Shown piece by piece: positions 1 to 7,133 of a stretch of DNA of 22,374 nt; positions within the stretch are counted from its first letter, which is position 1, and each line of letters opens with the position of its first letter. The notes beneath the pieces are model-generated. The model saw only the letters and a program-made list of their open reading frames with translations. It was not told the DNA's origin and did not search any database. This DNA is from Oscillospiraceae bacterium (GTDB lineage: Bacteria; Bacillota; Clostridia; Oscillospirales; Oscillospiraceae). The stretch is from positions 1-22,374 of the forward strand of contig JAHHSJ010000030.1 in NCBI GenBank assembly GCA_020025295.1, given 5' to 3'. The position numbers were made by a program, and so were the translations under genes.

Positions 1-18
1 GTCGGGGGCGTTGCAGTC

Positions 19-48
19 TTGCGGGGTGCGGTGGGACTGTGCTAATAT
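19..48 (+). promoter_or_regulatory. candidate promoter of the SorC-family regulator
   Basis: A TTGCGG (19-24) is followed after 18 bases by TAATAT (43-48), which carries the extended -10 dinucleotide TG at 40-41. The start codon lies 31 bases downstream. The -35 is a poor match, so the extended -10 is the main support. Confidence 0.35.
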
Positions 49-78
49 GATTGTAATGTAGAAAAGGGGGAATTCCCG

Positions 79-1038
79 GTGCAAAGTAGAGAAGCTTTAC
101 TGGTCCATGTGGCAGAATTGTATTATGAGCAGGGCATGAGCCAGCAGAATGTGGCGGAAACCATGGGGCTGAGCCGTCCCACCGTGTCCCGGCTGCTGGA
201 TGAGGCCCGGGATTGCGGCGTTGTGGAGATCACCGTCCATTCTCCCCTGAAAAAAGAGGCCGGTCTGTCCGCACGGCTCCGGCTGGAGCTGGGACTGCGG
301 GATGCGGTGGTGGTCAGCGGAAGCTATGACTATGACAAAGCCATGCGCCGCTGTGCACAGGCGGCAGGAGATGTGTTCCGGGCCGTGGTAGACAGCGGAA
401 TGACCGTGGGTATTTCTTGGGGCCGTGCCATGCAGGCCTTTTGTAACCAGTTTCCGGAGCAGGCACACATTTATAATGTAAATGTGGTGCAGATGATTGG
501 CTGTCTGGGTACCGGAAACCCCCATGTGGACGGAGTAGAGCTGAGTCTCACTTTGGCCAAGAAGCTGAACGGCACCTTCCGCAATGTGTATGCCCCGGTG
601 TATGTGGACAGCGAGCTGGTTCAGTCCTATCTGCTCCGGGAGCCGTCGGTAGAGCAGGCCATCCGTCAGGCCAGACAGGCGGACATCGTGCTTTCCGGCA
701 TCGGCTCTCTGGCGGACGCCAATGGCAGCCTGTTCAAGGCCGGTTATTTCAATGAGGAAGACCGCTGCACCCTGGCTGAGTCCGGAGCGGTGGCTATTTT
801 GCAGGGCCGCCCGCTGAACCGGGAGGGCATGGAGCTTCGCACCCCCGGCAAGTTTGTGGTGGGTGCAGAGCTGGAGGATATGCGTCAGGCCAAGTGGCGC
901 ATCGGCATCAATGCCTCAGCTGCCGCCAGCACCGCTACACTGGCCGCTGTGCGCAGCGGCTGCATCAACATTTTGGTGGTAGATGAGCCGCTGGCACTGG
1001 CAATGCTGGAAGAAAACGGCACACCTTACACGAATTGA
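79..1038 (+). CDS. SorC/DeoR-type sugar-binding transcriptional regulator
   Basis: This is a DNA-binding regulator of the SorC family, which senses phosphorylated sugars through a C-terminal domain related to phosphosugar isomerases. The N-terminal helix-turn-helix is visible at about residues 17-50 (EQGMSQQNVAETMGLSRPTV followed by SRLLDEAR). The remaining 250 or so residues form the effector domain, with the family's GISWG segment, an internal DIVLSGIGS segment and a C-terminal RSGCINILVVDE segment. At 319 residues it is full length for the family. The start is GTG, preceded by a purine-rich AAAAGGGGGA ribosome binding site at 62-71. The gene lies directly upstream of a split transketolase and a sugar kinase in the same direction, so it probably controls them. 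A palindrome overlapping its own stop codon fits this. The effector is unknown; a pentose, deoxyribose or other sugar phosphate would fit the neighbours. Confidence 0.9.
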   Translation: MQSREALLVHVAELYYEQGMSQQNVAETMGLSRPTVSRLLDEARDCGVVEITVHSPLKKEAGLSARLRLELGLRDAVVVSGSYDYDKAMRRCAQAAGDVFRAVVDSGMTVGISWGRAMQAFCNQFPEQAHIYNVNVVQMIGCLGTGNPHVDGVELSLTLAKKLNGTFRNVYAPVYVDSELVQSYLLREPSVEQAIRQARQADIVLSGIGSLADANGSLFKAGYFNEEDRCTLAESGAVAILQGRPLNREGMELRTPGKFVVGAELEDMRQAKWRIGINASAAASTATLAAVRSGCINILVVDEPLALAMLEENGTPYTN

Positions 1039-1052
1039 ACAAAAGTTCGAAT
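1034..1052. promoter_or_regulatory. DeoR/SorC-like palindromic operator
   Basis: The sequence ATTGAACAAAAGTTCGAAT overlaps the stop codon of the regulator gene. The inner arms GAAC and GTTC flank AAAA. It closely resembles the palindrome I recall for Bacillus subtilis DeoR, a SorC-family regulator (ATTGAACAAAATTTCAAT). Binding by the upstream regulator is inferred. Confidence 0.45.
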
Positions 1053-1130
1053 AAACAAGCAAATGTAAATACAGCGGTATGGGAAGCTGTGCAAATGCAA
1101 CAGAGCAGGAAAAATAGTGGGTCGATTTCG

Positions 1131-1172
1131 TTGACATTTGTTCACCGGAGTGAAAAAATATAGGCGAACAAA
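1131..1172 (+). promoter_or_regulatory. promoter and operator region of the transketolase operon
   Basis: A consensus -35 TTGACA (1131-1136) has no good -10 at normal spacing. The best -10 is TATAGG (1159-1164), which sits 16 bases after an alternative -35, TTTGTT (1137-1142). Inverted TTTGTTC (1137-1143) and GAACAAA (1166-1172) bracket this region and share the GAACAAA core with the upstream palindrome. An inner TTCAC-N4-GTGAA repeat lies at 1141-1154. A short CGGGC-AAA-GCCCG hairpin follows at 1173-1185 in the leader. The promoter is presumably controlled by the SorC-type regulator. Confidence 0.4.
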
Positions 1173-1224
1173 CGGGCAAAGCCCGAAAGAAAAAGTATCG
1201 TTTTCTTGATGTGAAAGGAGACCG

Positions 1225-2130
1225 ATGACCATGCCGAATTACACGAAGGCAGAAACTCAGGCCATTGCCAACCAGATCCGCAAGCAGATTCTCGGCATTG
1301 CTCTGAAGAGCGGCGGCTGCTATCTGGCCCAAGCCTGTTCTTCTGCGGAAATTATCTCTACTTTGTATACGCAGATTCTGAATCTGGGTCCCTCCGTGGG
1401 TGAATGGGACGCCATTCCCTTCCCCGGAGTCCCCGGTCCCGACAATATGGACTATCAGCGTGGCAGCGCTTACCATGGCCTGCCTGCTCCCGATAAGGAT
1501 CGTTTCTTTGTCTCCTGCTGCCATTACGCCAGCGTCATCTACTGCGCACTGGTCGCCACCGGCCGTCTGAGCCCCAAGGCACTGGAAAAGTTCAATGTGG
1601 ACGGCTGGAACATGGAAATGATCGGCGCAGAGCATTCTCCCGGCTTTGAGAATACCGCCGGCTCTCTGGGTCAGACCGTTTCCATCGCCGGCGGCACCGC
1701 CCACGCCCGTAAGATGAAGGGCGAGACCGGTCGTGTGTTCTGCCTGCTGGGCGACGGCGAGCTGCAGGAAGGCCAGATGTGGGAGTGCGTGGAAGTCGCA
1801 AGCCACTACAAGCTGGATAACTTTATCATGGTTGTGGACGCCAACGGCCAGCAGGTCGAGGGCGCCATCGAGGACCAGATGACGGAAGAGCCTCTGACCG
1901 CTCGTTTCGAGGCCTTCGGCGCCAAGTGCGTCACCTGCAACGGTCACGAGATCGACGATATCATCGCCGCATGCAATGTGGAGCACAAGGACAAGCCTCT
2001 GGTGGTCATCTGCCGTACCCGTGGCACGACCGGTATGCCTCCCCTGGAAAAGCGCTATCCCTTCCTCCACTTTGTCCGTATCTCCGAGGCTGAGCGGGCT
2101 GAGTTCCAGAAGATTTACGACGAGATGTAA
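1225..2130 (+). CDS. transketolase, N-terminal (thiamine-diphosphate binding) subunit
   Basis: This is the N-terminal half of a two-subunit transketolase, a cytoplasmic enzyme that moves two-carbon units between sugar phosphates in the pentose phosphate pathway. The thiamine-diphosphate motif is clear: GDG at residues 176-178, then a conserved Asn near 207 (VVDANG). At 301 residues it is typical of split bacterial and archaeal enzymes rather than the 650-residue single chain. The ATG at 1225 lies 4 bases after the AAAGGAG at 1214-1220. A second ATG at 1231 has a 10-base spacing and would remove two residues. The C-terminal subunit follows after 15 bases, so the two are co-translated. Codon choice (CTG, CGT, ATC) suggests strong expression. 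A 1-deoxyxylulose-5-phosphate synthase half is less likely given the pairing and size. Confidence 0.92.
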   Translation: MTMPNYTKAETQAIANQIRKQILGIALKSGGCYLAQACSSAEIISTLYTQILNLGPSVGEWDAIPFPGVPGPDNMDYQRGSAYHGLPAPDKDRFFVSCCHYASVIYCALVATGRLSPKALEKFNVDGWNMEMIGAEHSPGFENTAGSLGQTVSIAGGTAHARKMKGETGRVFCLLGDGELQEGQMWECVEVASHYKLDNFIMVVDANGQQVEGAIEDQMTEEPLTARFEAFGAKCVTCNGHEIDDIIAACNVEHKDKPLVVICRTRGTTGMPPLEKRYPFLHFVRISEAERAEFQKIYDEM

Positions 2131-2145
2131 GGAGGTTGACGAGAA

Positions 2146-3132
2146 ATGAAGATCGAAGTGAATACCCACGAGAAAAACATGCTCCGTCTGGCTGCCGAGC
2201 ATCCCGAAGTGCTGGTTCTGTCCGCTGATTTGGGCAGCTCCTGCGAAGTGAAGAAGTTCCGTGCCACCTATCCCGACCGTTACCTGACCATGGGCATCGC
2301 CGAGCAGAATATGTGCTCTTGGGCTGCCGGTCTGGCCCGGGAAGGCTATCGTCCCTTCCTCCACACCTTCTCCGTGTTCCTGTATCGCCGTATTCTGGAT
2401 CAGCTGGAGATGAGCGTGGCTTATCCGAACCTGCCTGTGGTTTTTGTCGGCTTCGTGCCCGGCATCACCACCCCCGGCGGAGTCACCCACCAGTCCATCA
2501 ACGATGTGGGCGTGCTGCGCACCGTGCCTAATATGGCAATCTTTGATGTGGGCGATGCTACCGAGATCGAGGGCGTGCTGGATCTGGCTTACAACTATAA
2601 CGGCCCTGTGTTCATCCGTATGCTCCGTAAGGAAGTGCCCCGTCTGTTCCCCGCCGATGAGCCTATGCAGTTCAACCGTGCCCGTGTCCTGAGCGAGGGC
2701 GACGATGTGCTGATTCTGTCCTCCAGCATCTGCACCGAGGAAGCAATGCGTGCCACGGCTGTCCTGAAGGACCGCGGTGTTTCCGTGCAGCATATGCATG
2801 TGTCCACCCTGAAGCCTTTCACGGACCCCACGATCGTGGAGGCTCTGAAGAAGTGCAAGTACGGCGTGGTCACCATCGAGAACCAGTACGACATCGGCGG
2901 TCTGTCCAGTGCCGTGTCCGAGGTCATCGCTGAGAATGGCATCGGCAAGCGTCTGGTCAAGATCGGCCTGCCCGGCTATCCTCATGGCGCATCCAAGATG
3001 TACCTGATGAAGAAGTACGGCATCGACGCCATGCATCTGGTCGGCGCTGTGGAAAATCTGATCGGTCGTGATCTGAACATCACCGAGCAGGATCTGCTGG
3101 AAGAGCGCTATGTGGATTTCTTGGAAGTCTGA
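2146..3132 (+). CDS. transketolase, C-terminal (pyrimidine-binding) subunit
   Basis: This partner completes the split transketolase. It supplies the domain that binds the pyrimidine ring of thiamine diphosphate and a C-terminal regulatory domain. The GIAEQN motif near residue 50 contains the glutamate that activates the cofactor by contacting the pyrimidine N1'. The Rossmann-like C-terminal domain starts at roughly residue 190. At 328 residues it is full length for the family. A strong AAGGAGG lies upstream at 2129-2135, partly inside the end of the preceding gene. The gene ends just before a long hairpin terminator, so most transcripts of the pair should stop there. The paired neighbour makes transketolase a safer call than pyruvate dehydrogenase E1 beta. 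Confidence 0.92.
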   Translation: MKIEVNTHEKNMLRLAAEHPEVLVLSADLGSSCEVKKFRATYPDRYLTMGIAEQNMCSWAAGLAREGYRPFLHTFSVFLYRRILDQLEMSVAYPNLPVVFVGFVPGITTPGGVTHQSINDVGVLRTVPNMAIFDVGDATEIEGVLDLAYNYNGPVFIRMLRKEVPRLFPADEPMQFNRARVLSEGDDVLILSSSICTEEAMRATAVLKDRGVSVQHMHVSTLKPFTDPTIVEALKKCKYGVVTIENQYDIGGLSSAVSEVIAENGIGKRLVKIGLPGYPHGASKMYLMKKYGIDAMHLVGAVENLIGRDLNITEQDLLEERYVDFLEV

Positions 3133-3151
3133 TGATGAAAAAACATTCTTA

Positions 3152-3187
3152 AAAGAACGCACACAGGCTTGCCTGTGTGCGTTCTTT
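3152..3187 (+). terminator. intrinsic terminator after the transketolase operon
   Basis: A perfect 17-bp inverted repeat (3152-3168 and 3171-3187) has a two-base spacer, so the real loop is four bases or so. The right arm ends in TTCTTT and is followed by GCG rather than a longer T-run. It lies 20 bases after the stop codon. The downstream promoter starts inside it. Confidence 0.8.
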
Positions 3188-3197
3188 GCGTTAAAAT
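3169..3197 (+). promoter_or_regulatory. candidate promoter for the PfkB kinase, embedded in the terminator
   Basis: TTGCCT (3169-3174) lies in the loop and right arm of the preceding terminator. It is followed after exactly 17 bases by TAAAAT (3192-3197). The kinase start codon is 63 bases downstream. This would let the kinase be transcribed independently of the transketolase pair. Confidence 0.45.
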
Positions 3198-3260
3198 AGA
3201 GAAAATCATTCTCTGGGGACAACTGCGTCCGTGAAAAATCAGCATTTAGGAGGAGCAAGT

Positions 3261-4190
3261 ATGAAGATCGTAAATCTGGGTTCTCTGAATGTGGACCATG
3301 TCTATCGGGTTGACCATTTCCTTCTGCCCGGAGAGACGAAAGCCTCACGCAGCATGACCACCAACGCCGGCGGCAAGGGTCTGAACCAGTCTGTGGCGGC
3401 CGCCCGGACCGGAGTGGATGTGTACCATGCCGGTTATTACGGACATGGCAGCGAGATCCTCATTGACGCACTGAGCCGTGCCCATGTCAAGCTGGATCTG
3501 CTGGAAGAGAAGGATATGCCCAACGGACACGCCATCATTCAGGTGGACGACGCCGGACAGAACTGCATCCTGCTCTACGGCGGCACCAATGTCTGCCTGA
3601 CGGAGGAATATGTGGACCATGTGCTGGACGAGTGCACGAAGGACGATATTCTTCTGCTGCAGAACGAAACCAACCTGCTCCCTTATATGATCGAAGCCGC
3701 AGCCAAGCGTGGCATTCCTGCGGCCATGAATGCCGCCCCTATGGATGAGGGCGTCAAGAACTATCCCATCGGCAAGCTGCGTTACCTCATCGTCAACGAG
3801 ATCGAGGGCGCCGCTCTGGCTGGCGGAGACACCTTTGAGGAAACGATGGCCAACCTGATTGCCGCTTATCCCAATACCGGAATCCTGCTGACGCTGGGTT
3901 CTGCCGGCGCTTGGTTCCATGACGGCGACCGGGACATCCGTATGGGCTGCGCCAAGGTGCCTCAGGTGGTGGATACTACCGCCGCAGGCGATACCTTCCT
4001 CGGCTACTTCCTGGCCGGTATGCTCCAGAAGCTGGACCCGGCGCAGGCATTGCAGCGGGCCACCTTCGCCAGTGCCCTCACCATCCAGAAGCCCGGTGCG
4101 GCAGACTCCATCCCCAATGTGAATGAGGTGGAAGCAGTTATGGCTGCCGGAACCCTCGGCACGCTGGCTGTGGAAGACAATCACGCATAA
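3261..4190 (+). CDS. PfkB-family (ribokinase-like) sugar kinase
   Basis: This is an ATP-dependent sugar kinase of the ribokinase/PfkB family. It shows the N-terminal substrate signature NAGGKGLNQSVAAARTG near residues 36-51, which is the ribokinase-type glycine motif. The C-terminal signature DTTAAGDTF has its catalytic base at Asp244. The chosen ATG follows AGGAGGAG at 3248-3255. An in-frame GTG 30 bases upstream has no ribosome binding site. From this start it is 309 residues, normal for the family. It follows the split transketolase, suggesting that it makes a sugar phosphate for the same pathway. Ribose or deoxyribose are reasonable substrates, but the sequence alone does not fix this. 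A bidirectional terminator follows at once. Confidence 0.88.
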   Translation: MKIVNLGSLNVDHVYRVDHFLLPGETKASRSMTTNAGGKGLNQSVAAARTGVDVYHAGYYGHGSEILIDALSRAHVKLDLLEEKDMPNGHAIIQVDDAGQNCILLYGGTNVCLTEEYVDHVLDECTKDDILLLQNETNLLPYMIEAAAKRGIPAAMNAAPMDEGVKNYPIGKLRYLIVNEIEGAALAGGDTFEETMANLIAAYPNTGILLTLGSAGAWFHDGDRDIRMGCAKVPQVVDTTAAGDTFLGYFLAGMLQKLDPAQALQRATFASALTIQKPGAADSIPNVNEVEAVMAAGTLGTLAVEDNHA

Positions 4191-4201
4191 CAAGAAAGAG
4201 C

Positions 4202-4237
4202 AAAGCCGCTGTATCCTCGGATACAGCGGCTTTTTTT
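4202..4237. terminator. bidirectional intrinsic terminator between convergent genes
   Basis: The 15-base arms at 4202-4216 and 4219-4233 are complementary, leaving a CTCG tetraloop. A run of seven T follows on the plus strand. On the minus strand the same hairpin is followed by a moderately T-rich stretch, so it probably serves the convergent transporter gene as well. Confidence 0.85.
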
Positions 4238-4245
4238 GATGAAAA

Positions 4246-5604
4246 TTAAGCGAATTTTGCGATGTAGCCCTGCACGAAGATGAACAGAACCACCAGCGGC
4301 AGCAGGAAGGACAGATAGAAGCGAGCCCACTTGGGGAACTTCAGACCGTTGCCGGTGTCCGCCTCGGCAGTAAAGTTCTTCCAGCCCCAGCCGTAGCGGG
4401 AGGTGCAGAAGAGCAGATAAACCAGACTGCCCAGCGGCAGCAGGTTGTTGCTGACGATAAAATCTTCCAAATCCAGAATACTGCCCAGCGGAGCGAAGGA
4501 GCTCCACACATTGAAGCCCAAAATGCAGGGCATACTGAGCAGGATGATAACCACCAGATTGATCAGAACGGCCTTTTTACGGGAGCAGCCGGTGAGATCA
4601 ATGGCAAAGCAGACGATATTTTCAAATACGGCAATGACAGTGGAGAAGGAAGCAAAGATCATAAACAGGAAGAAGAGGGCGCCCCAAAGCTGACCGCCTG
4701 CCATCTCGTTAAAGACATTGGGCAGGGTGAGGAACAACAGGCTGGAGCCTTCTCCGGGATTGACGCCGTAGGCAAAGCAGGAGGGGAAGATAATCAGACC
4801 CGCCAGCAGAGCCACAAAAGTGTCCAGAGCGGTGACAAACACAGCCTCACCGGTCAGGGAGCGCTCTTTTCCGATGTAGCTGCCGAAAATAGCCAGAGCG
4901 CCGATACCCAGACTCAGGGTAAAGAACGCCTGTCCCATAGCGGCAAAAATCACTTCACCCACACCGTATTCCGCCATTTTGTGGAAATCCGGGTACAGGT
5001 AGAACTTCAAGCCTGCCATAGCGCCGGGCAGAGTCACCGCACGGACCGCCAGAATGAGCATCAGGATCAAAAGAGCCACCATCATGACCTTGGTGATTTT
5101 TTCCACACCCTTTTGCAGACCCAAACCGACGATGCCGAAGCAGATCAGCACGGACAGAATCATAAAGAAGGCCATAGAAGCGGGGTGGCTGAGCATCTCA
5201 CCCCAAACGCCGCTGACGCCGTTTGCATCCAGCCCGACGAAGTCGCCCCGGAGCATTTTGAAAAAATAGTTTACCATCCAACCGGCAACGGTGGTGTAAA
5301 ACATCATGAGCAGATAGTTTCCCGCCATGGCTCCCCATTTATACCAGTGCCATTTGGTGCCCTTCGGCTCCAGACGGTCAAAGGAAAGGGCAGCGCTGCA
5401 CTGGCTGGCACGACCGACGGAAAACTCCATGACCATGATCGGCAGACCCAAAATGGCCAGAAACAGCAGATAAATCAGAACGAAAGATGCGCCTCCGTAC
5501 TTACCCACGATGTAAGGGAAGCGCCAGACATTACCCAAACCGATGGCACAACCGGCGGAAATCAGGATAAAGCCTAAGCGGGATGAAAATTTCTCTCTCT
5601 TCAA
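4246..5604 (-). CDS. neurotransmitter:sodium symporter (NSS) family transporter
   Basis: This is an integral membrane symporter of the NSS family (LeuT/MhsT relatives), which imports amino acids with sodium. The diagnostic unwound first helix is clear near residues 17-31 (AGCAIGLGNVWRFPY). A stretch matching the LeuT helix 8 sodium site, FASFSTVIAVFE, keeps the hydroxyl residues but with Ser and Thr swapped relative to AGLTS. At 452 residues, with about a dozen hydrophobic segments, it is full length. The start is TTG, supported by GAGGG eight bases upstream and by the usual family N-terminus. It stands alone on the minus strand with its own strong promoter. The substrate is not visible; hydrophobic amino acids are typical for bacterial members. 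Confidence 0.92.
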   Translation of the reverse strand: MKREKFSSRLGFILISAGCAIGLGNVWRFPYIVGKYGGASFVLIYLLFLAILGLPIMVMEFSVGRASQCSAALSFDRLEPKGTKWHWYKWGAMAGNYLLMMFYTTVAGWMVNYFFKMLRGDFVGLDANGVSGVWGEMLSHPASMAFFMILSVLICFGIVGLGLQKGVEKITKVMMVALLILMLILAVRAVTLPGAMAGLKFYLYPDFHKMAEYGVGEVIFAAMGQAFFTLSLGIGALAIFGSYIGKERSLTGEAVFVTALDTFVALLAGLIIFPSCFAYGVNPGEGSSLLFLTLPNVFNEMAGGQLWGALFFLFMIFASFSTVIAVFENIVCFAIDLTGCSRKKAVLINLVVIILLSMPCILGFNVWSSFAPLGSILDLEDFIVSNNLLPLGSLVYLLFCTSRYGWGWKNFTAEADTGNGLKFPKWARFYLSFLLPLVVLFIFVQGYIAKFA

Positions 5605-5635
5605 AAAAACACCCTCTTTTGGAATATTCTTTTAG

Positions 5636-5664
5636 ATTATAGCAGATGGAAATAGAAAATGCAA
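5636..5664 (-). promoter_or_regulatory. promoter of the NSS transporter
   Basis: Read on the minus strand, TTGCAT (5659-5664) is followed after 17 bases by TATAAT (5636-5641), with TGC directly before the -10 (extended -10). The TTG start codon is 31 bases downstream. This is a strong housekeeping-sigma promoter. Confidence 0.75.
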
Positions 5665-5910
5665 TTATTTGACGAATCAGATTTCACGCAGTAAAGATTG
5701 AAAGCATAGAATAGGAAGAGGCTTTGACGGGGATTTGTGCCAGAGAAACTTCCGGGGAAAACGAGAGGGAGAACGGGTCAGAATGTGTAAAATTTGAAAG
5801 GAAAGACAAGATTTTCTCAAATGCGGAAAAAATCCATTGGCAGATAGGGAAAAAGAAAATCCTGCCCAATGCTGTTTGACTTTGCCAGAGAAAAGGCGGA
5901 CTGTTCTGCA

Positions 5911-5917
5911 CATAGTA
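5911..5917 (+). promoter_or_regulatory. possible forespore sigma (SigF/SigG) -10 element of spoIVB
   Basis: CATAGTA fits the CATNNTA -10 pattern used by forespore sigma factors and lies 47 bases before the spoIVB start. No convincing -35 is visible 15-17 bases upstream, so the call is weak. The rest of 5665-5964 holds only A-rich leader sequence and a small GCACG-A6-CGTGC hairpin at 5923-5938. No other gene is seen there. Confidence 0.25.
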
Positions 5918-5964
5918 AGAACGCACGAAAAAACGTGCAAAATGGTCTGGAAGGGGAGAAAAAC

Positions 5965-7026
5965 ATGCAAAAAAGGGAGGAAAAGCCATGGAAACAACGG
6001 CTAAGGAGGATGTTGGCAGGGCTTATGAGCCTGTTTTTGGTGGGAATGGCGTTCCCGGTGGGAGCGGCATCCGCAGCAGAAGCAGAGACGCCGGGAGGAC
6101 CACGGATGCTGGTCCCGGTGGGGCATACCGTAGGAATTAAACTGTTTTCCCAAGGTGTGATGGTAGTTGGACTTTCTGATGTGGTAACGGAAAGCGGTGA
6201 GCAGTCCCCGGCACGGGAGTGCGGATTGCAGCAGGGCGATATTATCACCCATATTGACGCCCAGCCGGTGGATACCATTGAAGAAGTGCAGACCGTGCTG
6301 CAGGAATCCGGCGGCGAGGAGGTGGAGCTGTCGATTTCCAGACAGGGACGGAATCTGAAAGCCCAAACTGCGGCGGCTTTGTGCAGCCGGGATGGCTCTT
6401 ACCGTCTGGGCGCATGGATTCGTGATTCGATGGCCGGCATCGGTACTGTCACTTATTATGACCCGAATACCGGAAAATTTGCGGCTTTGGGCCATGGAAT
6501 CAATGATGTAGACACCCATTTGCTGATTCCACTGCAATCCGGCGGTGTGATGCGCTCCACGGTGGCGGATGTGCGGGCCGGTGAAAAGGGCAAGCCCGGC
6601 GAATTGCACGGACGGTTTGACTTGAGCCGGGATTTGGGCAGCCTGTATGCCAATACCGATCAGGGTGTGTTCGGTAAGCTGGAAGAGGATGTGTTCGGCG
6701 GCAAGCCCATCCCCGTGGCAAAGCCGGAGGAGGTGCAGGTGGGCAAAGCCACCATCCGCTGTAATGTGTCCGGCGACCAGGTGGAAGAGTTCGAGGTGGA
6801 GATCCTCCGGGTCTATCCGGTGTCGGATGGAAATGACCGATCCATGATGGTGCAGGTCACCGACCCCAGACTGCTGGAGAAAACCGGCGGCGTGGTGCAA
6901 GGGATGTCCGGCAGTCCCATCATTCAGAACGGTAAGCTGGTGGGCGCAGTGACCCATGTTCTGGTGAATGACCCCACCAAGGGGTATGGTATCTTTATCG
7001 ATAATATGCTGGCAGCGGCGGCATAA
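5965..7026 (+). CDS. spoIVB: SpoIVB sporulation serine peptidase (PDZ + S55)
   Basis: SpoIVB is secreted from the forespore into the space between the spore membranes. There it cleaves SpoIVFA and so triggers processing of pro-SigmaK. The sequence shows an N-terminal signal or anchor segment (about residues 15-35), a PDZ domain (about residues 50-120) and an S55 peptidase domain. The catalytic triad is in place: His177 in AALGHGI, Asp300 in VTDPRLL and Ser315 in GMSGSP. The Asp-Ser spacing of 15 equals that of Asp363 and Ser378 in B. subtilis. The ATG at 5965 follows AAGGGGAG at 5951-5958. A longer frame starts 96 bases earlier without such a site. At 353 residues it is shorter than the 426-residue B. 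subtilis protein, mostly at the N-terminus. The usual neighbour spo0A does not follow; a terminator and accessory genes do. Confidence 0.93.
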   Translation: MQKREEKPWKQRLRRMLAGLMSLFLVGMAFPVGAASAAEAETPGGPRMLVPVGHTVGIKLFSQGVMVVGLSDVVTESGEQSPARECGLQQGDIITHIDAQPVDTIEEVQTVLQESGGEEVELSISRQGRNLKAQTAAALCSRDGSYRLGAWIRDSMAGIGTVTYYDPNTGKFAALGHGINDVDTHLLIPLQSGGVMRSTVADVRAGEKGKPGELHGRFDLSRDLGSLYANTDQGVFGKLEEDVFGGKPIPVAKPEEVQVGKATIRCNVSGDQVEEFEVEILRVYPVSDGNDRSMMVQVTDPRLLEKTGGVVQGMSGSPIIQNGKLVGAVTHVLVNDPTKGYGIFIDNMLAAAA

Positions 7027-7033
7027 ATGAAAG

Positions 7034-7062
7034 GCGGCAGAGGGAAATCCTCTGCCGCTTTT
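7034..7062 (+). terminator. intrinsic terminator after spoIVB (repeat copy 1)
   Basis: The 10-bp arms GCGGCAGAGG (7034-7043) and CCTCTGCCGC (7049-7058) flank GAAAT, followed by TTTT. The core is nearly identical to the terminator at 8448-8491. Confidence 0.85.
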
Positions 7063-7072
7063 GGCTTTTGTA

Positions 7073-7081
7073 TGATATAAT
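7073..7081 (+). promoter_or_regulatory. extended -10 promoter of the GNAT gene (repeat copy 1)
   Basis: TGATATAAT is a perfect extended -10 (TG-n-TATAAT). It lies 14 bases after the terminator stem, so any -35 contact falls in the hairpin arm (TGCCGC). Transcription would begin near 7088, about 46 bases before the chosen start codon. Confidence 0.6.
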
Positions 7082-7133
7082 GCAGTTCAAACAGTCAAAA
7101 CAAGCAGATTATGAAGAATGGCAGGGCAGTGTT

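Larger units (their letters stand above)
7033..7086 (+). repeat. terminator-promoter repeat, copy 1
   Basis: This 54-base unit matches 8457-8509 along its whole length, at roughly four bases in five by eye. Shared parts are the GGCAGAGGGAAA stem-loop, the complementary arm, a GCTTT spacer and GTATG-R-TATAAT. It joins the end of spoIVB to the start of the acetyltransferase transcript. Confidence 0.7.

Noticed and set aside
1041..1054. A tRNA T-loop-like AAGTTCGAATAA sequence
   Set aside because: No acceptor, D or anticodon arms can be formed around it; it is better explained as the operator palindrome.
916..3348. An 810-codon open frame on the minus strand opposite the regulator and transketolase genes
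   Set aside because: It is antisense to strongly supported genes, has a low-complexity His/Gln/Gly-rich translation and no ribosome binding site. It is a by-product of biased codon use on the other strand.
3345..4193. A 282-codon minus-strand frame opposite the PfkB kinase
   Set aside because: It is an antisense shadow of a well-supported kinase and covers the bidirectional terminator's flank without a promoter.
5677..5997. Overlapping minus-strand frames in the spoIVB upstream region
   Set aside because: They are Phe/Ser-rich translations of A-rich leader DNA with no ribosome binding site.
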